The notes: generated by a model from the letters alone, not told the origin. A stretch of 64,000 bases of DNA from Syngnathus acus (GCF_901709675.1 NC_051087.1:15447067-15511066); one strand, 5' to 3'. Shown: positions 35,137 through 47,364, numbered from the stretch's first letter. Program-made: numbers and translations.

Positions 35137-37395
35137 CCCCTCCATGAGCAGTCACCTGATCGTGGTGGAGGGGTTTGAGTGTCCTAATGATCCTAGGAGC
35201 CAAATTGTCTGGGGCTTTATGCACCGGGCAGAGTAACCCATGGCAAAATGGTCCTAGTTGAGGGGCCAGACAAAGCACGGCTCACAGATAATTGAGATGA
35301 TGATGATTAATTGAGAACATTGGATTCAGCTTTCCCTTGCCCGGACGTGGGTCACGGGGGCCAACTCCGTAACCAGGTTTAAAGGTGGGTCTCGAAGGCG
35401 AGCGTCTGGTGGCCGGGCTTGCACCCATGAAGCCCGGCCAGGCACATCCTGAAAAGGGAACGTGGGTCCGACATGCCATGGGCTCACCATCTGTGAGAGG
35501 GGCCAAAGGGGTTGGGTGTGCCGTGAGGTGGGCGGTGGCCAAAGGCCTGGACCTTCGCGCTTCGATCACCGGCTACAGAATCTGGCTCTAGGGACATGGA
35601 ATGTCATCTCTCTAGCAGGAAAGTAGCCCAAGCTGATGTGCAAGGTAGAAAGGTTCCGTCGGATATCGTCGGACTTGCCTCCACACATGCGCCTGTACAT
35701 AGGGGTTTACCCCAGGGAACGAGAAGCCTCCCACCACCTTCGGAACTGTTGTTTGTGTCTATGCACCAAACAGCAGTTCAGAGTACCCATCATTTTTGGA
35801 GTCCTTGGAAGGAGTGCTGAAGAGTGCTCCTTCTGGGGATTCCATTGCTCTGCTGGCTGACTTCAATTCTCAAATGGGCAATGATAGTGAGACATGGAAG
35901 GGCGTGATTGGCAAGAACACCCGCCCTCGATCAGAACCTGAGTGGTGTGCTATTGGTGGACTTCTATGCTAGTCATGGATTGTCCATAATGAACATCAAG
36001 TTCAAGCATAATGGTGTCTATATGTGCACTTGGCACCCGGACACCTTAGGCCAGTTTGATGATCGACTTTGTAGTTGTGTCATCAGATTTGCGGCCGCTT
36101 GCTTCGGACACTCGGGTGAAGAGAGGGACAGAGCTGTCAACTGATAACCACCTGGTGGTGTGTTGACTCTGACCTGGCAGAACCAAACGTATTGTGAGGG
36201 TTTGCTTTGAATGTCTGGCAGAATCCCGTCAGAAAGACCTTCAACTCCCAACTCTGGCAGAACTTTGCCCACATCCCGGGGGAGACGGGGGACATTGAGT
36301 CTGAGTGTAACATGTTCCGTGCCTCCATTGTTGAGGCGGCCGATTGGAGCAGCGGCCTGTCGTGGTGGCAACCCCCGAACTCGCTGGTGGACACAGGCAG
36401 TAAGGGATGCCATCAAACTGTCCTAAGAGTCCTATATCGGGCCTTTTCGGCCTGTGAGACTCCAAAGGCAGCTAGAGTTTGATCCGCATTTACGACAGTA
36501 AGTCAGATTTGTTTCTGGTGAGGGTTGGACATGGCTGCCCTTTGTCACTGATCCTATTCATAACTTTTCTGAACAGAAATCCTAGGTGGAGCCGAGGCGT
36601 TGAGAGGGTCCGGGTTGGCAACCTCAGGATTGCATCTCCGCTTTTACAGGTGATGTGCTGTTGGCTTCTGCAAGCCGTGATCTCCAACTCTCATTGGAGC
36701 GGTTTGCAGCCGAGTGTGAAGCGATTGGGATGAAAATCAGCGCCTCCAAATCTGAGACCACGGTCCTTAGTCGGAAAAAAGTGGCATGCCCTCTCTGGGT
36801 TGGAGATGAGTTCCTGCCCCAAGTGGAGGAGTTCAAGTATCTTGGGGTCTTGTTCACGAGTGAGGGCAGGATGGAGCGCGAGATCAACAGGCGAATCGTT
36901 GCAGAGTCCATTGTGATGTGGGCTCTGTACCAGTCTGTCGCAGTGAAGGAGCTGAGCCGGTTGATCTATGTTTCTGCCCTCACTTATGGTCACGAGCTAT
37001 GGGTTGTGACCGAAAGAACAAGGTCTCGGACACAAGTGGCCAAATTGAGTTTCCTCTGCAGGGCGTTTGGGCTCTCCTTTAGAGATAAGGTGAGAAGCTT
37101 GGTCATCCATGAGGGACTCATAGTCGAGCCGCTGCTCCGCGTTGAGAGGAGCCAGATGAGGTGGCTTGCGCATCTCATTAGGATGCCTCCTGGACGCCTC
37201 CCTGGTGAGGTGTTTTACCGGCAGGAGGCCCCCGGGAATGACCCAGGACACGCTGGAGAGACTATGTCGCTGAGCTGCCCTGGAAATACCTTGGGATCCC
37301 CCTGGATGAGCTGGAAGAAGTGACTAGGGAGAGGGAAATCTGGGCCTCTTTGCTAAAGCTGCTGCCCCCGTGACCCGACCTCGATAAGTGGTAAA
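35137..37395 (+). mobile_element. RTE-like LINE, copy 1, internally deleted
   Basis: Begins with the family's 5' untranslated sequence (gagcagtcacctgatcgtgg) and ends gataagtggtaaaaaatgg. The coding parts are fragmentary. The family is a non-LTR LINE whose 3' tail is GATG-type; I place it as RTE-like with caution. Confidence 0.75.
35580..37323 (+). pseudogene. RTE-like LINE ORF remnants (endonuclease, part of RT)
   Basis: Endonuclease relics: [16 protein letters not shown] near 35850-35900 (G of GDFN changed) and HGLSIMNIKFKHNGVYMCTW near 35960-36050. After 36478 the sequence jumps to SKSDLFLVRVGHGCPLSLI, so the RT fingers and motif A are deleted. Motif C reads FTGD in place of FADD near 36645. 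From 36655 a 222-codon frame is well kept: ISASKSETTVLSRKK, EEFKYLGVLFTSEGRMERE, ALTYGHELWVVTERTRSR, VERSQMRWLAHLIRMPPGR. Not functional. Confidence 0.78.
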
Positions 37396-38426
<1,031 letters not shown>

Positions 38427-38434
38427 GGTTAAAT

Positions 38435-39562
38435 TAAAGGGACAATAAAGCGAACCCAACATTGGCAGTTATATGCTAGGACTGTATTAAATAATGTACT
38501 ACAATTCCCCCCTGAAAAAATAATCTGAAAAGATTTAACGGTATTTGGGGACAGAGTGGCGGTGCATTTACTTACACCCACTTTTTGGGTGGTGTCTGCT
38601 TGATTGACACATCAGCCTGGCTACGTTAGACAAGGAAGCGAAGGCATGTTACTCTTGTTTTCTGGCTTGCTTAATAAGCTTAGTCAACATCCTACCGTTT
38701 TGGAATATAGTATTTTTTGAACATTTAAGACAGCTAAGATGCCTAATAGATTTACTGTGGCTGGGTGTTGCAATACGCCAAAAGAAAAAAATCAATGTAC
38801 ATCTATTCCCGAAGGATGAAAAAATTAGGCTTGCCACTCAGCGAGAAGGCTTGCCGTGGACTGCGTCAGCTGCGTTCCAATTCAATTTTGGATAAATAAA
38901 TGCAAGACAACCCCCCGGAGGTCGGCTTGTTGGAAAGATTGGGAGCACTAGACATCCGGCGAGGAGGCTGACTGTTAAGCTGAGTGTGGCCGTTTAAAGC
39001 ACCTCTTTTTCGGATAGGCTGCGGAGGGGATACCCCATATGTGGACTTCAGGGGAAAATGTAAGTTAAATGAATCCTTACAAATTTCAATTGCAAATATG
39101 ACGGCCAATGAACAATTCAGCTTTTATGAAGTCTTTCAGGACGTGTCGTGTTTGCATATGTTGGTGACTGATGAAAGGAAATAGACAGACGTAATGTGGC
39201 ATTTTAGCTGCAGAAATTCTCATTTCATCCTCTTAATTTAGCCATGGAAAGGTGAATCGTTTCATGTGGTTTTCAGAGGTTGAAACGGGCCTCAGTAGAG
39301 GTGTCCACAAGCAATGTCTGTACAATGATTTCCAATGGGGAAATTGTGATCGCTTCCTTCTGTGATGTGATCACCCAAGACATGGAGGGGTGTGGCCATA
39401 TTCCTCATTAAAAGTTGGTCATTCTAAAGGCATTAGTGATTTTATTATTTCTCTACAATGATTTGATTAAATAGAACATTCTGTTTAAATTTTCCTGATC
39501 AAAAAATATACAAACTCCTAGTTAATGAAAAATGGACCATCTTTGGGTTTGTGTCCCTTTAA
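38435..39562 (+). mobile_element. P-element-like (THAP) nonautonomous transposon
   Basis: TIRs taaagggaca and tgtcccttta with an 8-bp duplication ggttaaat (38427-38434 and 39563-39570). A THAP-like fragment lies inside. Both features fit the P superfamily. Confidence 0.7.
38739..38880 (+). pseudogene. THAP-domain fragment of a P-like transposase
   Basis: From ATG 38739: MPNRFTVAGCCNTPKEK, then, after a one-base shift in an A run, NVHLFPKDEKIRLATQREG and LPWTASA. This matches the start of THAP zinc fingers (M-P-x-x-C-x-x-x-x-C, FP, W) as in THAP9/P-element proteins, although the first cysteine appears to be threonine. It stops soon after; the RNase H-like domain is missing. Confidence 0.65.
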
Positions 39563-39570
39563 GGTTAAAT

Positions 39571-40378
39571 AAATGAAAACAAACCCCAATAGTTCAGACA
39601 GATATGGGTATGCCGTAATTTAAAATCATAGCTGTTGTCAGCAATATATGAAAACATTCATACATTACTGCTTATTGTGTCGCATTTGTGTCATTTTTGT
39701 GGCGTTTTGGAACTAGACAACAATTTCAAAAATATACTACGGCCTGAAATATTTGAAAGTAGGAAGGTATATTCTTCAAATTATTTTCCTCCTTTGTACA
39801 CAAACGTCTTTTTAAAAAAAAAAAACTATAAAAAAACAGAACCATCAGCTAGGTTAAGTGATACCTTTAAAGTTTGGTCTTATTCTGGCATCATATCCAG
39901 ATGTCCTTCCCATCAGTTTGTCCAGAAAGTCAGAGGGAGACATTGGCACTTGTCGAGTTCTTGGAGCATGGTCAACCTCCTTACACTGGCCAACACTGTT
40001 ATAGTGGCAAAATACACAAAAAAATACTCAATCTAGCTGCACAACACATTTTTAATTTAATACAGACGAGCGAGTAAGCAATACGGATGAGTGAGCAATG
40101 CAGACAAGTGAGCGCGTGAGCAATACGGACGAGCGAATAAGTGAGCGAGCAACATGAACGACTGAGTGGAGTACGGATGCTGCACTCGAAGAAGGTCGGA
40201 AGACGGAATCATCCCACTCGGCTTTTCTCAGTTCCCACCTCGAAACGTTCAAGGCGAATGTCAACAACAGATCTGGGTGATTCCGATAGATTGTTGTTTA
40301 CTTTTATTACGACACATTTTGACCTCCAGCAAACCCTCTTCATAATTTCATTAATTTATATAAATAAAAAATAAATGT
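39571..40378. other. intron with a short degenerate minisatellite
   Basis: At 40066-40165 repeats of gagtgagcaatacggacga-like units occur. Nothing else recognised. Confidence 0.5.
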
Positions 40379-40697
40379 GGGGCGGCACGATGCGCACTGG
40401 CTAGCACGTCCACCTCACAATGCGGGCTTAATTCCAGCTCCTGCCTTCCTGTGTAGAGTTCATATGTTCTCCACGTGCCTGCGTGGGTTTCCTCTGAGTT
40501 TCATCCCATATTCAAAAAACATGCATGGTAGGTCGATTGAGCACTCTAAATTGCCTGTAGGTGTGATTGTGAGTATAAATGGTTGTTTGTCTGTGTGGCC
40601 TACATTTGGCTGGCAACCAGTTCAAGTTGTCTGCCCAAAGTCAGCTGGAATAGGCTCCAGCACGTCCCCGACCCTCGTGAGGATAAGCGGTTCCGAT
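40379..40697 (+). mobile_element. tRNA-derived SINE with GATG tail
   Basis: Starts ggggcggcacgatgcgcactgg, B box degraded (ggcttaattccag), 3' end ggataagcggttcc followed by a long GATG microsatellite. Confidence 0.88.
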
Positions 40698-40822
40698 GGA
40701 TGGATGGATGGATGGATGGATGGATGGATGGATGGATGGATGGATGGATGGATGGATGGATGGATGGACGGACGGATGGACGGACAGATGGACAGATGGA
40801 CGGACAAACTGACAGACGGGTG
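40695..40822. repeat. (GATG)n microsatellite, SINE tail expansion
   Basis: About 75 bp of pure gatg, then gacg/gaca variants. Grown from the tail of the SINE before it. Confidence 0.95.
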
Positions 40823-40911
40823 GATTTTAAAACAGCTGCATTTGTAACATGTAACAGTAGGACAAACACAAAGACAGTGAAAACAGTCAATTGAAACACA
40901 AATTAATACTG

Positions 40912-41108
40912 TATTTTCCGGACTATAAGCCGCTACTTTTTGCACAAGCTTTGAACCATGTGGCTTGTAGTACGGTGCAGCGTATCTATGGATTTTTCAT
41001 GATTTTTGTGATATCTAATACACTTATACGCTTGTTCGTAAAAAGGTTGTGGGAGAAGCTCAGAGAGGTAAGCCATGGACGTGCGGTGAGGTTCATGACT
41101 CTGGAGGC
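40912..41108. mobile_element. left end of a TA-flanked CCGGACTATAAGCCGC element
   Basis: tgtattttccggactataag followed by ccgctactttttgcacaagc is the left TIR of the family also seen at 10316. No right end found. Confidence 0.55.
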
Positions 41109-41111
41109 ACT

Positions 41112-41310
41112 GACGTGGTTGTTCGTCTCTGTGTGCCCTGCGATCGGCTGGCAACCGGTTTAGGATGTCCCCCGCCTACTGCCCGATGACTGCTGGGATA
41201 GGCTCCAGCACGCCCTCGACCCCCGTGGGGTCAAGCAGTATAGAGAATGGATGGATGGATGGATGGATGGATGGATGGATGGATGGATGGATGGATGGAT
41301 GGATGGATGG
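41112..41310 (+). mobile_element. 5'-truncated GATG-tailed SINE
   Basis: Starts within the body (gtggttgttcgtctctgtgtg) and ends in about 60 bp of gatg at 41250-41310. Confidence 0.85.
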
Positions 41311-42060
41311 AGAAAAATCAAAGCAATTGTGTTTGTCTAATTTGTAAAGAGACGGTTGTCTTGTTTAAGGATTTCAACCTAAACAGACAACCCCCTCAGA
41401 CTAAACATGCTTGTCACGCCCGTGCCAGAGCACGCTCGGCCGACAACTTCCCTCAGCCACATCCCTTCATCACCGTAATGTCTGTCACCTGCTTCCTCTC
41501 GTTGTCTCATGTATTTAAACCCTGCCTGTGTGTTCCTCCTTGTCGGTGTCGACTGTTATTTTCGGTTCCTGTCCGCACCCGGTGTTCCTGTCGTCTGGTT
41601 TCCCCCCGGTCTTGTCTGGAGGCTCGCGGTCAGAATTTTAACGTTGTCCAAGTGGACTTCTGTCGGTCGGTCTATCTGTTTGCTGGCCGTGAGTCTCTCT
41701 CCCGTCTGTGTCGTCGGTTCCCCACCTGCCTCCCTTCCAACTCCCTTTCCCTTCAATAAATCCTGGTTCAAGCTGCATTTGGTCGCACTGGCTCAACACA
41801 TTCCTGACAATGCTAACACATACGACAAGCTAACAGGGAGTGACCGCGCTGAGAAAGTGAAGCAGCTCCAAGCTGAACTGGCATCACAACAGCAATTCTT
41901 CACGTGGGCCTGTGAGTCAAAAGTAAATATTACTAAAGCAAGCTACGAAGTGGCCATGTTAATACTATTGATGTTATGGACCTGTAGACGTGACACAAAC
42001 TATTACTTTCTGAAAGATATTGTAAATGACAAGAGCAAAATTCACTTGTTCTTAGTTAAT
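41311..42060 (+). pseudogene. hAT transposase fragment split by a solo LTR
   Basis: Before the [23 protein letters not shown] and TKHA; after it: NTYDKLTGSDRAEKVKQLQ, ELASQQQFFTWACESKVN and ITKASYEVAML. With the LTR and one duplication removed the reading frame is continuous across the junction (T-K-H-A/N-T-Y-D). This is the BED-finger and adjacent region of GTF2IRD2-like hAT transposases. It degenerates after about 41960, and no terminal repeats are evident. Confidence 0.82.
41412..41809 (+). mobile_element. solo LTR, 398 bp
   Basis: TGTCACGCCC...TTCCTGACA, duplication atgct (41407-41411 and 41810-41814). Contains a TATA-like tatttaaaccc near 41512 and an AATAAA signal near 41754. TG..CA ends and a 5-bp duplication fit Ty3/gypsy. 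No internal region, so it formed by LTR-LTR recombination. Confidence 0.93.
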
Positions 42061-42292
42061 AACAATAACAGACAATTTTGCATTACTTATAACTCCTGTT
42101 TAAAATGTTCATGAGGCAAAAATAATTTTAAACTCATATAAATTTAAGGTACACTGCTAAAAAAAATTAAAGGAACAGTTTTTTATCAGGGTATGGCATG
42201 AATTCAATTAGACTTTTCTGATAAGGTTTTGGTCAGGTACGTGGCAGAGGGGGTTGTTAATCAGTTTCAGCTGCATTGGTGTTGATGGAATT

Positions 42293-42763
42293 TGTTCTGC
42301 CCTTTGTAATAAGTTTAAGTAGAAACACATGTTTACATGTAGTGCTTTACCTCCCTCTACTGGTTGCAGTGGGAAGTTGTTTTTGAGAGCAAACAGGACG
42401 GCAGCAAGCAATGTCGACTCGTGTACAGGTGTTAAGAACGGATGTTTAAACCTTTTATGTTGTGCCTTGGACAAGATTTGTCCGTGAGTATTATTCGAAT
42501 TTTGAAAGACTATTTTATTTTGGTTATATGTGATGTTTAATGCAAACCTATTCACTGTAAACGTGATGTAGCTTGTATGTGTTTAGCTAACGCACAATTT
42601 TACTGTATTTTCTTCTAGTTTTACGACGGTCTTAAGAGGGCAATGGTTTGAGGCCATTCTACCAATAAATCAGCTAAAAGAAACCAAGTCTGATTATTTG
42701 GAGCGTCGTTAACTCGCTGTCTAGCTGGTGAAAAACTAGATGCTTCAGAGTGAGGACAGCACA
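42293..42763 (+). mobile_element. solo LTR, 471 bp
   Basis: TGTTCTGCCC...GGACAGCACA, 5-bp duplication gaatt (42288-42292 and 42764-42768), polyadenylation signal aataaa near 42664. It interrupts the 5' untranslated part of the Tc1 element. Superfamily not determined. Confidence 0.82.
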
Positions 42764-42924
42764 GAATTAACAACAGGTGCACTAGAGGGACAACAACGAG
42801 ATGGTCCCCAGAACAGGACTGCTTTTGCAGGTGGAGGCCATTTTAAGTTCCTCCCTCTTGATCTTTTTTAACAGTTTTTCCACAAGTGTTGGCTTTAGCT
42901 AGAGTCATTATCACGACTGGGAGC

Positions 42925-43929
42925 ATGAGGCGATTTCTTAACCCTCCTGTAGTTGAGCAGATTGTCCAACTCCTCCAGGATGGCACATCCATGCGTGCTG
43001 TTGCAAGAAGATTTGATGTGTCTCCCAGGACAATCTCCAGAGCATGGAGGAGATTCCAGGAGACAGGCAGTTACTCAAGGAGAGCTGGACAGGGCCGTAG
43101 ACGGTCCTCATCCCATCAGCAGGACCGATATCTGCTGCTTTGTGCAAGGAGAAACAGGTTGAGCACTGCCCGAGCCCTACAGAATGACCTCCAGCAGGCT
43201 ACTGGTGTGAATGTCTCTGCCCAAACAGTCAGAAACAGACTTCACGAGGGTGGCCTCAGGGCACAACGTCCTGTAGTGTGCCCTGTGCTCATTGCTCAGC
43301 ACCGTGGAGCTCGATTGGCATTTGCCATAGAACAGCAGAATTGGCAAGTCCACCACTGGCGCCCTGTGCTTTTCACAGATGGGAGCAGTTTTACCCTGAG
43401 CGCCTGTGATAGATGTGAAAGGATCTGGAGAAGCCAAGGAGAGCGCTGTGCTGCCTGCAACATCATTCAGCATGACCGGTTCGGTGGTGGGTCAGTGATG
43501 GTCTGGGGAGGCATTTCCATGGAGGGACGAACAGACCTCTACAGGCGAGAGAACGGCAGTCTGACTGCCATTAGGTATCGGGATGAAATCCTTGCACCCA
43601 TGGTCAGACCCTACACTGGTGCAGTAGGTCCTGGGTTCCTCCTGATCCACAACAATGCCCGGCCTCATGTGACAAGAGTATGCAGACAGCATCTGGAAGA
43701 TGAAGGAATTGACACAATTGAATGGCCCTCACGCTCACCTGATCTAAACCCGATAGAACACCTCTGGGACATAATGTTTCGGTCCATATGACGCCGCCAG
43801 GTTGCTCCTCAGACTTTACAGCTCACCTGGGAGGACATCTCACAAGACACCATCCGTCGTCTCATTAGGAGCATGCCGCGACGTTGTCAAGCATGCATAC
43901 TCGCTCGGGGGGGGCACACAAGATATTGA
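42925..43929 (+). pseudogene. Tc1-like transposase, copy 1 (second catalytic Asp lost)
   Basis: Start at [20 protein letters not shown]; an ATG at 42886 is in frame but upstream of the conserved start. Two helix-turn-helix DNA-binding motifs ([34 protein letters not shown]) are followed by the DDE domain: VLFTDGSSF keeps the first Asp, [10 protein letters not shown] has Asn where the second Asp should be (codon 43651-43653), and [11 protein letters not shown] keeps the Glu. A CGA-to-TGA change gives an early stop at 43789-43791. The remaining frame continues to GGHTRY and stop at 43929 after a 21-24 base deletion. Inactive. Confidence 0.92.
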
Positions 43930-44082
43930 AAAGAATTTTGAGTTGCAGAAATTGAATTTAGGCAAAATGGACGAGCCTGCCATATAATTTTTTCACTTAG
44001 ATTTTTGGGGTGTCTATATACTGAGCCCTTTGTAGGCTGAAAACCTTTGTTCCTGAGACATTAAACTGTCCATATCAGTATA

Positions 44083-45812
44083 CCGTAATTTTCGGACTAT
44101 AAGTCGCACCGGAGTATAAGTCGCACCAGCCATAAAATGCCCAAAAATGTGAAAAAAACCATATATAAGTCGCTCCGGAGTATAAGTCGCATTTTGGGGG
44201 GCAATTTATTCGACAAAATCCAACACCAAGAACAGACATGAACGAGCAACAACAGGCTAAACGATACGGTATGCTAACGTGACAAACACAAACGAGGAGC
44301 TGAGAACGGGCCTGACGTAACATTCAGAGTTATTAAAAAAACTATTACATAAATAACACGTTTATAAAACCATCTATGTCACTCCAATTCATTAAATCCA
44401 TCGATCGTCCTTTGTCAACAATGCCGTGTGCCGCGCCGCAGTTCAAATTATTCCACAGGCCCATACAACGATATATAAACTATATTTTAAATAACTATCA
44501 CATAAACAATAATATTATCAAACCATTTGTGTCACTCCAAATCATTAAATCCATCGATCAAATTTCTCGTCTTTTATCGATCGTCCTTTGTCAACAATGC
44601 CGTGTGCCGCGCCGCAGTTCAAATTATTCCACAGGCCCATACAACGATATATAAACTATATTTTAAATAACTATCACATAAACAACAATATTATCAAACC
44701 ATTTGTGTCATTCCAAATCATTAAATCCATCGATCAAATTTCTCGTCCTTTATGTCATCCTGGTGACAGAGGACATGTCCAGAGTATATGGCGCTTTAAA
44801 GTGTTAATTACTTTATTTGATTTTTTCTCTCTATTTTTCATGTTTTGAATATGTTCAAGATAAAGATATCAAAGCATGTGAAGTGATCAACTATACTAAA
44901 AATAACGTGAAGTGGTCAACTATACTTGTAAGCAGGGCTGTGGACTCGGACTCGGGGACTCTGACTCGTCGGACTCGGTCATTTTTGCCGGACTCGGACT
45001 CGGTGCTGATTTTGACCGAGTCCACCGAGTCCGACAATAAAAAAAATACGTTCAATTTTATTTTCATCATGCTGCTGAGAATGCGCGTAGGAATACTGTC
45101 CACAGCCCTGCTTGCTTGTTATGAAGACAAATTTAGTTGTTGCGTGCGCGCCCGCGCCTGCCTGCCTGCGTGCGTGCACGTACAAGACCCACAATGCGCA
45201 GCCAAGATGGAAGAACCCGGGAGCAGCGAGAGAACAATGTTTTGCCTCTAGATTTGGGGGGGAAACGGAGCGTAAGTTACGATCAATGCGGCCACGTTGA
45301 GTTGCACTTAGGCTAATGTTTACATTTTGTACCAATGTCAAGGACGATTACGTCACCCAGCTTATATCATTGATGTGTTTCGATAGTTGTGGGGTCGTCA
45401 CTAATTATTTGTGTTTAGATAAATGTCTGAGCTATAATGGTGTAATTAATGATTAAAACTTGAAAGTATCTGTTTATTGTATTCGTTTATATGTTTAATA
45501 AAGACAAAGCCATCACAAAACTGTTGTAATTATTTAGATTTTGATCTAAATTAGCCTTGAATAAAGACTAAGCAGTCACATGAATTAACAGAAAAAATGG
45601 ACAGCCGGACTCGGACTCGTGGTCAAGAGGCCGGACTCGGACTCGGACTCGGTGCAAAAATCCGACCGAGTCCACAGCCCTGCTTGTAAGTAAGTGATGT
45701 GTTAATGATCAAGTAAAAACTTGTGAAAAAAACATATACAAGTCGCTCCTGAGTATAAGTCGCCCCCCCCAAACTATGAAAAAGAACGCGACTTATAGTC
45801 CGAAAATTACGG
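44083..45812 (-). mobile_element. TA-flanked pogo-like element nested in Tc1
   Basis: ccgtaattttcggactataa ... ttatagtccgaaaattacgg with TA duplicated on both sides. The uninterrupted target (catatcaatatagatatcc) is present in Tc1 copy 2 near 52844-52862. It contains a tandem duplication of a 180-bp unit (44399-44575 and 44579-44751) and carries a hAT at 44933-45682. Confidence 0.92.
44933..45682 (+). mobile_element. hAT element (cagggctgtggactcgg ends)
   Basis: Ends cagggctgtggactcgg and gtccacagccctg, duplication cttgtaag at 44925-44932 and 45683-45690. Rich in cggactcggactcgg repeats at both ends. A second internal end-like sequence, gtccacagccctg, occurs at 45100-45112. No recognisable transposase. 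Confidence 0.92.
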
Positions 45813-45893
45813 TAGATATCCAACCTTTTTTTTTTTTCACCATTGAAATCTGATGTGTTTTCAAAGTGTTCCTTTAATTTTTTGAGCAGTGTA

Positions 45894-46436
45894 TTTCATA
45901 CAGTTTGTTCAATGTTATCTGACTCTTCAGATATGAATGAAAGGCAGAATTTGTGTTCTTAGAGTTTTTCACATCTGCCTGAGTGGCTTATATTTGGTCA
46001 TTTTGTCATTTGAAAAATAAAGACAATTGTGGCAATGAAATTCGTTTCATAACAGTGTGTATTTGCATGAAATTTTTGTTGTTAAAAAATGTCCGAAAAA
46101 ACTATTGGAACCCGGGCCCCTTCACTTTATCAAATCTGGCCCTCCTTGCAAAATCTTTGGACACCCCTGTGACATACACCATCAGTTTAATTTGGATGAA
46201 CTACCTTGCCCTATGAGCGTACACATAGCTGCTGTGTGTAAATACAAGACTGGTGGCAAGAACATTCTTATAACCAGGTACTACCAGTACAAGGAACCTT
46301 GGTCTGAAAATTACCCATAACCAAAGTGGTGGAAGAGGAGGAGGGGTTAGGTGGAGGGACTGCGCGTGTTGCGATTCTGAGCGGAGCACTATTCCCACAA
46401 GAACTCAAATGTCAAAACAGTTCGGTGGGTTACATT
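45894..46436. other. intron with a hAT end fragment
   Basis: 46095-46170 (ggccccttcactttatcaaa ... tttggacacccctg) repeats the right half of the MITE at 1017-1193. Otherwise nothing. Confidence 0.5.
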
Positions 46437-46759
46437 TTTATACCAGCTCAGTGGGCTAGTGGTAGAGTGTCCGCCCTGAGACTGGAAGGTTGTGGGTTCA
46501 AACCCCGGCCGGGTCATACCAAAGACTATAAAAATGGGACCCATTGCCTCCCTGCTTGGCACTCAGCATTAAGGGTTGGAATTGGGGGGTTAGATCACCA
46601 ACTGATTCCCGAGCGCGGCACCGCTGCTGCTCACTGCTCCCCTCTCCCCCAGGGGATGGATTAAAATCACACGGGGATGGGTTAAATGCAGAGGACAAAT
46701 TTCACCACACCCAGGTGTGTGTGTGACGATCATTGGGACTTTAATCTTTAATCTTTAAT
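46437..46759 (+). mobile_element. tRNA-derived SINE, CTTTAAT-tailed family
   Basis: Head agctcagtgggctagtggta with A-box-like tagtggtagagtg and B box ggttcaaacccc, tail ctttaatctttaatctttaa. Same family as 10325-10637. Confidence 0.88.
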
Positions 46760-46769
46760 GTTGTTAATG

Positions 46770-47125
46770 AATGGAAAAAAATGGGCTCAGGTGCGTAGCT
46801 GCTGTGCATCTGGAGCGGATGGCGTGCTATCGGGCGGACCGGGCCATTGTACGAGGGGGAACATCGCGAGGAGGTGGACTGTGCGTCTACATCCGTGACG
46901 AATGGTGCCGGGACTCTGTTGTGGGATGCCAGCACTGCTCGCCTCTGGCGAAGTTTGTGATCTCCAGGCTGTTGGGGTCCTGAACTCTCTCCCCGTTGTT
47001 TTACTTGTGTGTTAATCGTGTACTGTGTCTCGTCACCGTGGGATAGGGGGAACGGTATTTCGGTTTCTTTGTGTGTCTTAGCATGAAGGAATTGACAATA
47101 AAGCTGACTCTGACTCTGACTCTAA
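46770..47125 (+). mobile_element. internally deleted Rex1-like LINE
   Basis: An endonuclease piece (ACYRADRAIVRGGTSRGGGL, CVYIRDEWCRDSVV, HCSPLAKFVI) is joined directly to the ORF's last codons and 3' UTR (ctgaactctctccccgttg, caccgtgggatag, gacaataaagctgactctg). RT is entirely missing. The 3' UTR matches the LINE at 3625. Confidence 0.82.
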
Positions 47126-47294
47126 TTTTCTCATCTTGAGCAAAATAAGGGCATATGCTTGGGCACCACTAGGGGTCAATCTCTGCACGTGCCTACTACA
47201 TGCTATATTTGTGTGTTTGTGTATTCACCGGATGTGATAAGATAGAACATTTCCAAAAATATCCCTGCTTTCAGCAAGGACAGCCCTGATAAAC

Positions 47295-47364
47295 AAAAGC
47301 GCAAGCGCACACGCATGCACGCACACACACCAACGCACACACGCACACGCACACACACACACAC
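47295..47364. repeat. (CA)n microsatellite
   Basis: acacacgcac-type repeats, about 70 bp. Confidence 0.9.

Larger units (their letters stand above)
42152..45891 (+). mobile_element. Tc1-like transposon, copy 1 (with two nested insertions)
   Basis: TIRs cactgctaaaaaaaattaaag and its partner ending tttgagcagtg, TA on both sides (42150-42151, 45892-45893). Nested inside: a solo LTR at 42293-42763 and a TA element at 44083-45812. Without these it is about 1.5 kb, a normal Tc1 length. Confidence 0.93.

Noticed and set aside
40583-40945. Met-Asp-Gly-Trp repeat ORFs
   Set aside because: GATG microsatellite grown from a SINE tail.
46437-46510. Possible tRNA gene
   Set aside because: A and B boxes are present but the sequence continues into a SINE body with a CTTTAAT tail, and a sister copy exists at 10325.
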